From Kiloniellaceae bacterium (GTDB taxonomy: Bacteria > Pseudomonadota > Alphaproteobacteria > Kiloniellales > J153), in assembly GCA_021776095.1 (NCBI GenBank), contig JAJFGO010000021.1:310001-374000 (forward strand): a stretch of DNA of 64,000 nucleotides, read 5' to 3'. The position numbers were made by a program, and so were the translations under genes. The notes under the pieces were generated by a model. That model was not told the DNA's origin and did not search any database. It worked only from the letters and a program-made list of their open reading frames with translations. Position 1 is the first letter of the stretch. The number at the start of each line of letters is the position of its first letter. Below are positions 1-7,960 of this stretch, in pieces.

Positions 1-508
1 GGACCTTGATGTCGAAGAACAGGGGACCGGCCTCGTTTCGAATGCGTGGCAAGGCTTCTTCGAGGCCCGCCTGGTCGAACACATCGGCAGCGACCGGAAA
101 GCCGCAACCGACCGCGATGGCGGCTAGATCGGCGGGCCCGGCGGTGTGCGTCGCCTGCATGCCGGTCTCGCCATAGCGTTCGTTGTCGAGGACCACGACC
201 GTCAGGTTCTTGGGCGCTTGCAAGGCGATGGTCGCCAAGGCGCCAAGGCCCATGAGCATTTCGCCGTCGCCGGTGACCACCAGGACGCGGCGCGCCGGCT
301 GCGCCAGCGCCAGGCCCAGGCCGATCATCGCGGCACCGCCCATGGCGCCCCACAGGGGGAAGCTCAAGGGATGATCCCCGGCCGCGGTCGCATCCCAGGC
401 CGGCGCGCCCAGGCCCGTCACGACCAGCAGATCGCCACGATCGGCCAAAAGGCGTGCGACCACCTCGCGACGGCGCAGCGGATATTGCGTGCTTTGGGAG
501 GACAACAT
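1..508 (-). CDS. TPP-dependent 2-oxoacid decarboxylase, beta (TPP-binding) subunit, partial
   Basis: The gene runs off the left edge, leaving about 169 N-terminal codons. It is the TPP-binding half of a split decarboxylase of the sulfopyruvate/phosphonopyruvate decarboxylase type. The thiamine-diphosphate motif is clear: GDGEMLMGLGA at about residues 80-90, closed by LDNERYG near 107-113, matching the GDG-X(24-27)-N pattern. A glycine-rich stretch (WGAMGGAAMIGLGLAL) precedes it. I start at the ATG at 508; a GTG at 514 with GGGAGG eight bases upstream is equally possible. The stop of the alpha-subunit gene lies only 11 bases away, so the two are co-transcribed. The substrate cannot be read from sequence. 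Confidence 0.85.
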   Translation of the reverse strand, partial: MLSSQSTQYPLRRREVVARLLADRGDLLVVTGLGAPAWDATAAGDHPLSFPLWGAMGGAAMIGLGLALAQPARRVLVVTGDGEMLMGLGALATIALQAPKNLTVVVLDNERYGETGMQATHTAGPADLAAIAVGCGFPVAADVFDQAGLEEALPRIRNEAGPLFFDIKV

Positions 509-519
509 CTCCACCTCGC

Positions 520-1047
520 TCACCTCCCGAAGGTCTTGGCGCCGAGGACGCGTTGCGAAATCAGCACCGCCGCGCTGGCCGGACCATTGAAGACCATGCG
601 CGCCGCAGCATTGACGGTTTCGCCGATCTCCGCCGCCTGCGCCACCTCGAAAACCATGGTGCCGGTGGCACGCAGGACCTCCGGCGTCGCCTGCCCCATG
701 GGCACTTGCCAAGGATTGAACTCGCCCCACTGGCCACGCATGGTCACCAGCATCAACAAGGGGAATTGGCAGGTCCGCGCGAGCGAGAGCATATTCACGC
801 AGTTGCCCACGCCACTGCTTTGCATAAGGAGGACACCGCGCTGCCCGCCCAGCCAGGCCCCGGCCAAAAGCGCGATACCCTCTTCTTCCGTGGTCAAGGG
901 GACCGAGGCCATCTGCCCATCTTCGGCGCAGGCGTTGATCAACTCGCGGTGCCCGGCATCGGGCACGTAGGTAACCTGCCGCACCTGATGTTCGCGCAGA
1001 ACCGCGTGAACTTCGTCCGACCAATGCGCTGTCTCAGCCTGTTCCAT
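520..1047 (-). CDS. TPP-dependent 2-oxoacid decarboxylase, alpha (PYR) subunit
   Basis: A 175-residue protein matching the pyrimidine-binding half of TPP decarboxylases such as ComD or phosphonopyruvate decarboxylase. Visible family features are VTYVPDAGHRELI near the N terminus, PLTTEEEGIALLAGAWLGG with the conserved glutamate that activates TPP, and GVLLMQSSGVGNCVNML. It should pair with the downstream TPP-binding subunit to decarboxylate a 3-carbon oxoacid. ATG at 1047 is used; an in-frame TTG at 1056 is the alternative. It is transcribed divergently from the hydantoinase operon across about 175 bp. Sulfopyruvate, phosphonopyruvate or another oxoacid remain open. Confidence 0.85.
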   Translation of the reverse strand: MEQAETAHWSDEVHAVLREHQVRQVTYVPDAGHRELINACAEDGQMASVPLTTEEEGIALLAGAWLGGQRGVLLMQSSGVGNCVNMLSLARTCQFPLLMLVTMRGQWGEFNPWQVPMGQATPEVLRATGTMVFEVAQAAEIGETVNAAARMVFNGPASAAVLISQRVLGAKTFGR

Positions 1048-1167
1048 GCCCCTCAATCCGTTCGGCTTGCTCCGTGCCTTTGTTTTATCGTGTCGGCCGG
1101 GCGGGCGCCACCGCTACCCACTCTTGCGCGCGCGCGCCGGACCGGCTTACGCTGGTTCACTGCGGAT

Positions 1168-1189
1168 AGAGCAGATTTGGATTTGCTCT
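1168..1189. repeat. AGAGCA...TGCTCT hairpin in the divergent promoter region
   Basis: AGAGCAGAT at 1168-1176 faces ATTTGCTCT at 1181-1189 with one mismatch and a 4-base loop. It lies upstream of the hydantoinase start, and another AGAGCGG follows at 1203. It resembles the AGAGCAT palindrome at 53531-53567, so it may be a dispersed repeat unit rather than an operator. Confidence 0.45.
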
Positions 1190-1221
1190 GGTTGTTTGTC
1201 TTAGAGCGGATCGACCCAATC

Positions 1222-3330
1222 ATGAATGCCTCATCGGGCCAGGCCCGACTAGCCGTCGATATCGGCGGCACATTTACCGATGTCGTCCTTGAAATGGGCG
1301 AAACACTGGTCACGGCTAAGGTTCTGACCACACCCAGACAGCCTCAGGACGGTGTGCTGGCCGGCGTGGCCAAGGTCATGGCCGAGGCCGACCTCGCCCC
1401 GGGCCAGGTCGGCTTGATCATCCACGGGACGACCCTGGCGACCAACGCGTTGATCGAGCGCAAAGGCGCCAAGACCGCGCTGATTACCACCGAGGGCCTG
1501 CGCGATTCCCTGGAGATGGCCTACGAAAACCGTTTCGCCCAATACGATATTGCGATCGACCGGCCGGAGCCCCTGGTGCCGCGCTATCTGCGCTGGCCGG
1601 TGCGCGAGAGGCTGAACGCGGCGGGAGAGATCTTGCGCCCGCTGGACGAGGCCTCGGTCGAAGCCCTGGTCCCGCTGATCCGCGATGAAGGGGTGGAGAG
1701 CGTCGCCATCGGCCTGATCCACGCCTACGCCAACCCTGCGCACGAGCGCCGGGTGGCAGAGGTCCTGCGCGCCGCCCTGCCCGAGCTTAGCCTGACCCTA
1801 TCGTGCGAGGCCTGCCCGGAAATCCGCGAGTACGAACGGCAATCGACGACCTGCGCCAACGCCTATGTCCGGCCTTTAATGGCGCGTTACCTGACCGGCC
1901 TGGAATCGGCCTTGCGGGCCGGCGGTTTCACCTGCCCGTTTCTGCTCATGACGTCCGGCGGTGGCTTGACCAGCTTCGAGGCGGCGGTCCAGTTTCCGAT
2001 CCGCCTGGTCGAATCCGGCCCCGCCGGCGGGGCGATCCTGGCCAGCCGGATTGCCGAGGAATGCGGCCTCGACCGGGTACTGTCTTTCGACATGGGCGGC
2101 ACCACCGCGAAGATCTGTCTGATCGACGATGCCGAGCCACTCTCGTCGCGCAGTTTCGAGGTCGCCCGGGTCTATCGCTTTCTCAAGGGCAGCGGCCTGC
2201 CAATTCGCGTTCCGGCGATCGAGATGGTCGAGATCGGCGCAGGTGGCGGCTCGCTCGCCTGGGTCGACACCCTGAAGCGCATCAATGTCGGGCCGGAAAG
2301 CGCCGGATCGGAACCCGGCCCGGCCTGTTACGACCGGGGCGGCGAGGAACCGGCGGTGACGGATGCCGACCTGGTGCTCGGCCGGATCGATCCGGGCAGT
2401 TTCGCCGGCGGGTCGGTCACCCTCGCACCCGCTGCCGCGCGCGGGGCCATCGACCGGGTGCTCGCGCCGCTCGAGCTACAGGGCGCCGCGGCCGCCTTCG
2501 CCATCGCCGAGGTGGTCGACGAGAACATGGCCAACGCCGCGCGGGTCCACGCCATCGAATGGGGCAAGGAAATTGGCACCCGCACCCTGGTCGCCTTTGG
2601 CGGCGCCGCGCCGCTGCACGCGGCGCGCCTGGCGGAGAAGCTGGGTCTCGACCGGGTTCTGGTGCCGAGCGGCGCCGGTGTCGGATCGGCCATCGGCTTC
2701 CTGCGCGCGCCCATCGCCTACGAGGTGGTGCGCAGCCGCTATCAGCGCCTGTCCAGCTTCGATGCCGACGCAGTCAATGCTACTTTGGAGGAGATGCGCG
2801 AAGAAGCCCTGGCGATCGTGCGCCCGGCCGCGCCGGGGCAAGACTTGATCGAAATCCGCACTGCCTATATGCGCTATCTCGGCCAAGGCCACGAGGTCAA
2901 CGTGCGGGTTCCGGTCCGGCCGCTGACTGTGGCAGACGCCATAACCCTGAAGGCCGCCTTCGACGAGGTTTACACCGCGCTCTACAGCCGCACGATTCCC
3001 GATCTCGACATCGAGGTCCTGAGCTGGACCCTCACCGTCCAGACCCAAGTCGCGGCGCCGGAGGTTCTGCCCGGGGTGGCGGCGGAGAACGCGATACCGG
3101 CCCCGGTGGCACGGCGTGCGGTCTTCGACCCCGGCCAGGCGAAGGAACTCGACACCCCAATCTACCGGCGCGCCGACCTCAAGCCAGGCGTCACGATTCC
3201 CGGCCCCGCCTTGATCGTCGAGGACCAGACGACAACCGTCGTCTCGCCCAGCTTCGAGGCCGGGGTGAACTCGCTCGGCTATCTCGTGCTTGAGCGCACC
3301 GACGCACCAGGCAAGGAGAACCGCACATGA
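1222..3330 (+). CDS. Hydantoinase/oxoprolinase family protein, subunit A (HyuA-like)
   Basis: A 702-residue ATP-dependent hydrolase subunit of the N-methylhydantoinase/5-oxoprolinase/acetone carboxylase superfamily. The actin-like phosphate-binding signature RLAVDIGGTFTDVVLE lies at residues 8-23, and a second motif, VLSFDMGGTTAKICL, is near residue 290. GAGGGSLAW and GSEPGPACYDRGG follow, typical of the family. ATG 1222 is chosen because the ASKHA motif begins just after it; the open frame continues upstream without family sequence. The stop overlaps the start of subunit B in ATGA, indicating translational coupling. Substrate is not predictable from sequence; a cyclic amide or lactam is likely. 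Confidence 0.9.
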   Translation: MNASSGQARLAVDIGGTFTDVVLEMGETLVTAKVLTTPRQPQDGVLAGVAKVMAEADLAPGQVGLIIHGTTLATNALIERKGAKTALITTEGLRDSLEMAYENRFAQYDIAIDRPEPLVPRYLRWPVRERLNAAGEILRPLDEASVEALVPLIRDEGVESVAIGLIHAYANPAHERRVAEVLRAALPELSLTLSCEACPEIREYERQSTTCANAYVRPLMARYLTGLESALRAGGFTCPFLLMTSGGGLTSFEAAVQFPIRLVESGPAGGAILASRIAEECGLDRVLSFDMGGTTAKICLIDDAEPLSSRSFEVARVYRFLKGSGLPIRVPAIEMVEIGAGGGSLAWVDTLKRINVGPESAGSEPGPACYDRGGEEPAVTDADLVLGRIDPGSFAGGSVTLAPAAARGAIDRVLAPLELQGAAAAFAIAEVVDENMANAARVHAIEWGKEIGTRTLVAFGGAAPLHAARLAEKLGLDRVLVPSGAGVGSAIGFLRAPIAYEVVRSRYQRLSSFDADAVNATLEEMREEALAIVRPAAPGQDLIEIRTAYMRYLGQGHEVNVRVPVRPLTVADAITLKAAFDEVYTALYSRTIPDLDIEVLSWTLTVQTQVAAPEVLPGVAAENAIPAPVARRAVFDPGQAKELDTPIYRRADLKPGVTIPGPALIVEDQTTTVVSPSFEAGVNSLGYLVLERTDAPGKENRT

Positions 3331-5015
3331 CCCAAGCGTCCGCGCTCGAACAAGTTCAGCGACAGATCATGTGGAATCGCCTGCTCTCGGTGGTCGAGGA
3401 ACAGGCGCAAGTCTTGATCCGCACGGCGTTCTCTACCTCGGTGCGCGAGGCCGGCGATCTTTCCGCCGGAGTGTTCGATTTGCAGGGTCGCATGTTGGCG
3501 CAAGCCGTGACCGGCACGCCGGGGCATGTCAACGCCATGGCTGCCTCTGTCGGCTTTTTTCTCGATCGCTTTCCAGCCGATACCATGGCGGAGGGCGACG
3601 TTTACATCACCAACGACCCCTGGCTGGGCACCGGGCACACCCACGACTTCACCGTGGTGACCCCAACGTTCCTGGATGGCCGGATCGTGGCGCTTTTCGC
3701 CTCCACCAGTCATGTGGTCGATGTCGGCGGGCGGGGCTTCGGTGCCGATGCGAGCCAGGTTTACGAGGAAGGCCTGCGCCTGCCCATCATGGTGCTGGCG
3801 AAACGCGGCGTTATGAACGAGTCGCTCTTGGATATCGTGCGCGCCAACGTGCGCGAGCCGGTGCAGGTCGAGGGTGACCTCTATTCGCTCGCCGTGTGCA
3901 ACGAAACCGGTTGCCGGCGCCTGATCGAAATGATGCGCGAGTTCGAGCTGGATACGCTCGACGCCCTGGCCGAGACCGTGATCGAAAATTCGCGCCAGGC
4001 CATGCTGGAGGAAATCCGCGCCCTGCCTTTCGGCAGCTACGACAACGCCATGCGGATCGACGGCTATGAACGACCGATCGATTTGGTCGCGCGCATGACC
4101 ATCGGCGAGAGTGGCATCGATGTGGATTTCACCGGCACCTCCCCGGTCTCGGCCTATGGCATCAACGTGCCGTTGACCTACACTCAGGCTTACGCCTCCT
4201 TCGGCGTGCGTTGCGTGATCGGCGGCGCGGTGCCGAATAACGCGGGGTCCCTCGCGCCGGTCCGAGTGAGCGCGCCCGAAGGCTCGATCCTCAATGCGCC
4301 GGAACCCTGCGCCGTGACCGCGCGCCACTTGGTCGGGCAGATGCTGCCCGACGTGGTGCTCGGCTGCCTCTACCAAGCCAAGCCCGAGGCGGTGCCGGCG
4401 GAGGGCACCTCCTGTCTTTGGATCACCGCTTTGCTGGGCGGCCACGGCGTCGCGGGCGACAACGAAAGTGGCGGCGATCCACCGGGACAACCGTTCACCA
4501 TCAGCATGTTTCACGCCGGAGGCACCGGCGGGCGGCCGGGCCAGGACGGCTTAAGCGCGACAGCCTTTCCCTCAGGAGTCCGCAACACCCCGGTCGAGGT
4601 TAACGAGACCATCGCCCCTCTCATTGTCTGGCGGAAAGAATACCGCCGCGATTCCGGCGGCGCCGGCGAGCACCGGGGCGGCACCGGGCAGGTTATGGAA
4701 ATCGCCCATGCCCAGGGCGCGCCCTTCGCCGTCTCGGCCCTTTTCGACCGAATCCTGCACCCACCGCGCGGCCGGGGCGGCGGTGCGAAAGGCGTCTGTG
4801 GCCGGGTCAGCCTCGGCTCCGGCGCAGAGTTGTCGGGCAAGGGCCGGCAAACCATCCCGGCCGGCGACCGCTTGATTCTGGAAATGCCGGGCGGCGGCGG
4901 GCTGGGCGATCCCAATAAGCGGTTGGCGGCACTGGTTGCGCAAGACCTGCGCGACGGCCTGATTTCACCGGAAGCCGCCGAACGCGATTACGGCCGGGTT
5001 GACGAAGGAGACTGA
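3327..5015 (+). CDS. Hydantoinase B/oxoprolinase family protein (HyuB-like)
   Basis: A 562-residue partner of the preceding subunit A, with which it forms an ATP-dependent ring-opening amidohydrolase. Family hallmarks include DLSAGVFDLQGRMLAQ, GDVYITNDPWLGTGHTHDF near residue 90, FASTSHVVDVGG and the C-terminal IPAGDRLILEMPGGGGLGDP. It overlaps subunit A by 4 bp (ATGA), so synthesis is coupled. Length is normal for HyuB. The small gene after it starts 6 bp beyond the stop, giving a three-gene operon. The reaction is inferred from the family. Confidence 0.92.
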   Translation: MTQASALEQVQRQIMWNRLLSVVEEQAQVLIRTAFSTSVREAGDLSAGVFDLQGRMLAQAVTGTPGHVNAMAASVGFFLDRFPADTMAEGDVYITNDPWLGTGHTHDFTVVTPTFLDGRIVALFASTSHVVDVGGRGFGADASQVYEEGLRLPIMVLAKRGVMNESLLDIVRANVREPVQVEGDLYSLAVCNETGCRRLIEMMREFELDTLDALAETVIENSRQAMLEEIRALPFGSYDNAMRIDGYERPIDLVARMTIGESGIDVDFTGTSPVSAYGINVPLTYTQAYASFGVRCVIGGAVPNNAGSLAPVRVSAPEGSILNAPEPCAVTARHLVGQMLPDVVLGCLYQAKPEAVPAEGTSCLWITALLGGHGVAGDNESGGDPPGQPFTISMFHAGGTGGRPGQDGLSATAFPSGVRNTPVEVNETIAPLIVWRKEYRRDSGGAGEHRGGTGQVMEIAHAQGAPFAVSALFDRILHPPRGRGGGAKGVCGRVSLGSGAELSGKGRQTIPAGDRLILEMPGGGGLGDPNKRLAALVAQDLRDGLISPEAAERDYGRVDEGD

Positions 5016-5020
5016 ACCCC

Positions 5021-5947
5021 ATGTCCGACATCATCCTGCATCACTATCCGCAAAGCCCGGTGTCCGAGAAGGTACGTGCGGTCCTGGGCATGAAGGATTT
5101 GGCCTGGCGCTCGGTCATCATTCCCCGGGTGCCGCCCAAGCCGGACCTCGTGCCGTTGACTGGCGGCTACCGCCTGACCCCGGTTATGCAAGCGGGCGCC
5201 GATATCTATTGCGACAGCCAAGGCATCCTGCGCGAGTTGGAGCGGCGTTTTCCCGAACCAACGCTGTTTCCCGGCGGTGCCGACGGTCTAGCCTGGGGTC
5301 TCAGCCGCTGGACCGATGGGCGGTTTTTCACCGCCACCATCGCCGTAATCTTCGCCGACGTGGGCGAAGACATGCCATCGGCATTTCAGTGCGACCGCCT
5401 GATGCTCTATTTCGGTGCGGACTCCAGCATAGCCGGCTTGCAAGCGGCCTTGCCGGAGATGCTGGCCAGCCTGCGCGCGCAGTTCGACTGGATCGAGGAT
5501 CGCCTGGCCACCGGCCGGCGCTTCATGCTCGGCGACCAGCCGGGTCTGCCGGACGCCAATTGCTACTACTTGGCCTGGTTTCTGCGTAATCGCTACTCCA
5601 AAGGTCCGACGTTCCTGGCCCAGTTCCCCATGCTCTGTGCCTGGGAGGAGCGGATGCGCGCGCTCGGCCACGGCTCGGTCAGCACGCTCACCAGCACCGA
5701 AGCGCTCGAGATCGCCCGCGCGGCGGAGCCGGCGCCGCCCCCGGCCTCGGACCCGGACGACCCGAGCGGCCTGAAACCGGGCGACGCGGTTGAGGTGCAA
5801 GCCCAAGGCGTCAGCGGCACGGCGGGAATCAAGGGCCTGGTCCGCCACATCAGCGTGCAAGACATCGTGCTCGACCGCGACGACCCGCAGGTCGGCCACG
5901 TGGCCATCCACTTTCCGCGCGTCGACTATAGCATTGTTAGTGTGTAG
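5021..5947 (+). CDS. Glutathione S-transferase family protein with C-terminal extension
   Basis: A 308-residue protein with a GST-type thioredoxin fold at the N terminus (ILHHYPQSPVSEKVRAVLGMK, residues 4-24) and the TPVMQ segment followed by CDSQGILRELE, a GST glutathione-site pattern. An alpha-helical C-terminal domain follows (FDWIEDRLATGRRFMLGDQPGLPDANC). After residue 225 comes a Pro-rich linker and an extra domain of about 75 residues not found in ordinary GSTs of about 210 residues. It starts 6 bp after hyuB and so is the third gene of that operon, perhaps in glutathione-linked handling of the same substrate class. The substrate is unknown. Confidence 0.8.
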   Translation: MSDIILHHYPQSPVSEKVRAVLGMKDLAWRSVIIPRVPPKPDLVPLTGGYRLTPVMQAGADIYCDSQGILRELERRFPEPTLFPGGADGLAWGLSRWTDGRFFTATIAVIFADVGEDMPSAFQCDRLMLYFGADSSIAGLQAALPEMLASLRAQFDWIEDRLATGRRFMLGDQPGLPDANCYYLAWFLRNRYSKGPTFLAQFPMLCAWEERMRALGHGSVSTLTSTEALEIARAAEPAPPPASDPDDPSGLKPGDAVEVQAQGVSGTAGIKGLVRHISVQDIVLDRDDPQVGHVAIHFPRVDYSIVSV

Positions 5948-5998
5948 CTCGCGGCAAGGCCATCTTGACTCCGCCCCACACCGACATCATCATTCCGC

Positions 5999-6099
5999 CC
6001 GTTCCTAGGGGGGCCCGCTTGGGCTGAGATAGCGCCGGACACAGGTTTTCGGCGGTGACCCTTAGAACCTGATCCGGGTCATGCCGGCGCAGGGAACGG
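5999..6099 (+). promoter_or_regulatory. TPP riboswitch aptamer (THI element)
   Basis: Thiamine-pyrophosphate aptamer with the conserved cores GGGCTGAGAT (6021-6030) and the ACCCTTAGAACCTGATCCGGGT block (around 6058-6079). The closing helix P1 is perfect over 7 bp: CCGTTCC at 5999-6005 pairs with GGAACGG at 6093-6099. It precedes a ThiY-like binding protein and TenA, both thiamine-pyrimidine salvage functions, so binding of TPP should reduce their expression. Confidence 0.95.
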
Positions 6100-6137
6100 A
6101 ACTTGCCGCCACACGGGATCAATCGCCCCGGCGGCCG

Positions 6138-6190
6138 TCTCCTCGCAAGCCACCCCGGATCTCCCGCTGCCCGTGTAACGAGGAGATCCG
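6138..6190 (+). promoter_or_regulatory. Translational expression platform of the TPP riboswitch
   Basis: A 9-bp hairpin (CGGATCTCC at 6156-6164 with GGAGATCCG at 6182-6190) buries the Shine-Dalgarno AGGAG at 6181-6185, just before ATG 6193. An alternative anti-SD, TCTCCTCG at 6138-6145, also matches CGAGGAGA at 6179-6186. The anti-SD strand can instead pair with the aptamer: CCCGGATC at 6154-6161 is complementary to GATCCGGG at 6071-6078. This suggests an OFF switch acting on translation start. Helices are read by eye, without energy calculation. Confidence 0.75.
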
Positions 6191-6192
6191 TC

Positions 6193-7137
6193 ATGCCAAC
6201 CAAAATTCTGACCGCCACGTGCCTAACTTTCGCCCTCTCGCTGGTCGCGCTGCCGGCGCGGGCCGAGGCTCTGACCATCCTGCTCGACTGGTTCATCAAT
6301 CCCGACCATGGGCCAATCATCGTCGCCTACGAGAAAGGCTTTTTCGCCGAGGAAGGCCTGGAGGTCACGCTGATAGAACCGGCCGATCCGAACGACCCGC
6401 CCAAGCTGGTCGCCGCCGGGAAGGCCGAGATCGCTGTGTCTTATCAACCGCAATTGCACATACACGCGGCCGCCGGGTTACCCTTGGCGCGCATCGGCAC
6501 GTTGATCGCGACTCCGCTCAATACCCTGATGGTTCTGGACGAAAGCCCGGTCAAATCCATCGCCGATTTAAAGGGCAAGAGCGTCGGATTTTCGGTCGGC
6601 GGAACCGAGACGGCGATCTTGGGCGCTATGCTAGCCCAGCACGGGCTCACAATGGACGACGTCAAGCTGATCAACGTCAACTTCTCGCTCAGCCCGGCGC
6701 TGCTCAGCGGCCAAGTCGACGCGGTGATCGGCGCCTATCGAAATTTCGAGCTCAACCAGCTCGCCATCGAGGGGCGCAAAGGCCGCGCCTTTTATGTGGA
6801 GGAGGAAGGCGTGCCACCCTACGACGAGCTGATCCTGGTGGCCAACAGCGCGAAATTGGACGACCCGCGCCTGCCCAAGGTGCTGCGCGCCCTGGAACGC
6901 GGCGTGCAATTCCTGATCAATCACCCGGAGGAAGCCTGGGCCCTTTTCGCCGGGCACAAGAAGGACCTGGACGACAACTTGAACCGGCGCGCCTGGGCCG
7001 ACACCTTGCCGCGTTTCGCGCTGCGCCCGGCGGCGGTCGACCGCGGCCGTTACCAACGCTTCGCACAGTTCCTGCTAGCGACCGAGGTCATCAAGACCGC
7101 GCCGCCGGTGGAGAGCTATGTCGTCGAATTGCGATAG
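6193..7137 (+). CDS. ThiY/NMT1-like ABC transporter substrate-binding protein (thiamine pyrimidine precursor)
   Basis: A 314-residue periplasmic binding protein of the NMT1/THI5-like family. A Sec signal peptide of about 23 residues ends at LPARAEA. The mature start LTILLDWFINPDHGPIIVAYEKGFFAEEGLEV is the signature of the formylaminopyrimidine/HMP-binding ThiY group. ATG 6193 is preceded by AGGAG and by the TPP riboswitch, and is preferred over upstream starts that would place the riboswitch inside the coding region. tenA follows 7 bp downstream. No permease or ATPase gene is adjacent, so the transporter partners must be elsewhere. Role: capture of pyrimidine precursors for salvage. Confidence 0.88.
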   Translation: MPTKILTATCLTFALSLVALPARAEALTILLDWFINPDHGPIIVAYEKGFFAEEGLEVTLIEPADPNDPPKLVAAGKAEIAVSYQPQLHIHAAAGLPLARIGTLIATPLNTLMVLDESPVKSIADLKGKSVGFSVGGTETAILGAMLAQHGLTMDDVKLINVNFSLSPALLSGQVDAVIGAYRNFELNQLAIEGRKGRAFYVEEEGVPPYDELILVANSAKLDDPRLPKVLRALERGVQFLINHPEEAWALFAGHKKDLDDNLNRRAWADTLPRFALRPAAVDRGRYQRFAQFLLATEVIKTAPPVESYVVELR

Positions 7138-7144
7138 GTGCGCC

Positions 7145-7819
7145 ATGCCCAACGAACAAAACCCAGCACGCTTTTCCGAAGTCTTGCGGCAGGAAGCGGA
7201 ACCGTTCTGGACCCGAGCCGTCAGTCATCGTTTCACCCGCGACTTGATCGACGACAGTTTGCCGGACGCCGTCTATGCACGCTATTTGGTGCAGGACTAT
7301 ATCTTTGTGGATACGCTGGTCCGCGTTCTGGGCTTTGCCATCGCGCAAGCGCCGGACATGCCGCCCAAAACCAAACTCGCTGCCTTCCTCGCGGCGGTGA
7401 CGAGCGAGGAGAACGACTACTTCCTGCGATCCTTCCAGGCCCTGGGTGTGTCGAAGGAAGACTGGAGCACGGCGACATCGAACCACGCCACGCGGCGCTT
7501 CGGCGAAGTCATGCTCGGCGCCGCGCGTGAGGGTTATGCCGAAGCGCTCGCGGTTCTCTTGCCGGCGGAATGGGTCTACCTGACCTGGGCCAGTGCCGCC
7601 GGCGAAACGCGTCCTAAACGGTTCTACCTGGCCGAATGGATTGACATCCATGCCATCCCGGAGTTCGAGGCGTTTGTCGCCTGGCTGCGTAGCGAGATGG
7701 ACCGGGCCGGCGATGGCCTATCGCCGGCGCGGCGCGCGGGTCACAAACCTGTTCCGCGAGATCGCGGAACTGGAGGTCGCCTTCTTCGACGCGGCCTACG
7801 GCTAAGCACAAAGAATTAG
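7145..7819 (+). CDS. tenA: TenA family thiamine-pyrimidine salvage hydrolase, frameshifted near the 3' end
   Basis: TenA/THI-4 family protein, an aminopyrimidine aminohydrolase-type salvage enzyme. Residues 1-190 fit the family (EAEPFWTRAVSHRF, YLVQDYIFVDTLVRVLG, TSEENDYFLRSFQALG, LLPAEWVYLTWA, EWIDIHAIPEFEAFVAWLRSEMD). There is no cysteine in this part and AEW stands where Cys-type TenA has C-x-W, so it looks like the Cys-less TenA_E type. After about 7735 the frame gives an unrelated tail. The expected ending (ARVTNLFREIAELEVAFFDAAYG) lies in the next frame and stops at 7805. One extra base in GCGCGCGGG near 7731-7740 explains this. It is either a sequencing error or a recent inactivation. 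Confidence 0.85.
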   Translation: MPNEQNPARFSEVLRQEAEPFWTRAVSHRFTRDLIDDSLPDAVYARYLVQDYIFVDTLVRVLGFAIAQAPDMPPKTKLAAFLAAVTSEENDYFLRSFQALGVSKEDWSTATSNHATRRFGEVMLGAAREGYAEALAVLLPAEWVYLTWASAAGETRPKRFYLAEWIDIHAIPEFEAFVAWLRSEMDRAGDGLSPARRAGHKPVPRDRGTGGRLLRRGLRLSTKN

Positions 7820-7894
7820 GGTCGGCCCCATTTTCTTGGTTTCACACGTCCAGGCTTAGCCGCCCAAATCGGCGTGATCCTTGTTGCCGTTGCC

Positions 7895-7932
7895 ACAAAT
7901 CAAAACCGGCCCCGCGAAACGCGGAGCCGGTT
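7895..7932 (-). terminator. Rho-independent terminator of the malyl-CoA lyase gene
   Basis: AACCGGC (7904-7910) pairs with GCCGGTT (7926-7932), and CCGCG (7912-7916) pairs with CGCGG (7920-7924) around an AAA loop. Read on the minus strand the stem is followed by TTTTGATTTGT. It lies about 30 bp after the stop of the lyase gene. Confidence 0.8.
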
Positions 7933-7960
7933 CGGCATTAGGTAAAAAGTTTCGCGCGGT

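Noticed and set aside
454-1221. A 256-codon upstream extension of the hydantoinase A frame
   Set aside because: It is antisense to the TPP decarboxylase subunit gene and has no family sequence. The actin-like motif begins right after ATG 1222.
1803-3293. Long Arg/Gly/Pro-rich frame inside hyuA on the same strand
   Set aside because: It is a shadow of the correct frame in G+C-rich DNA; composition is extreme and no motif appears.
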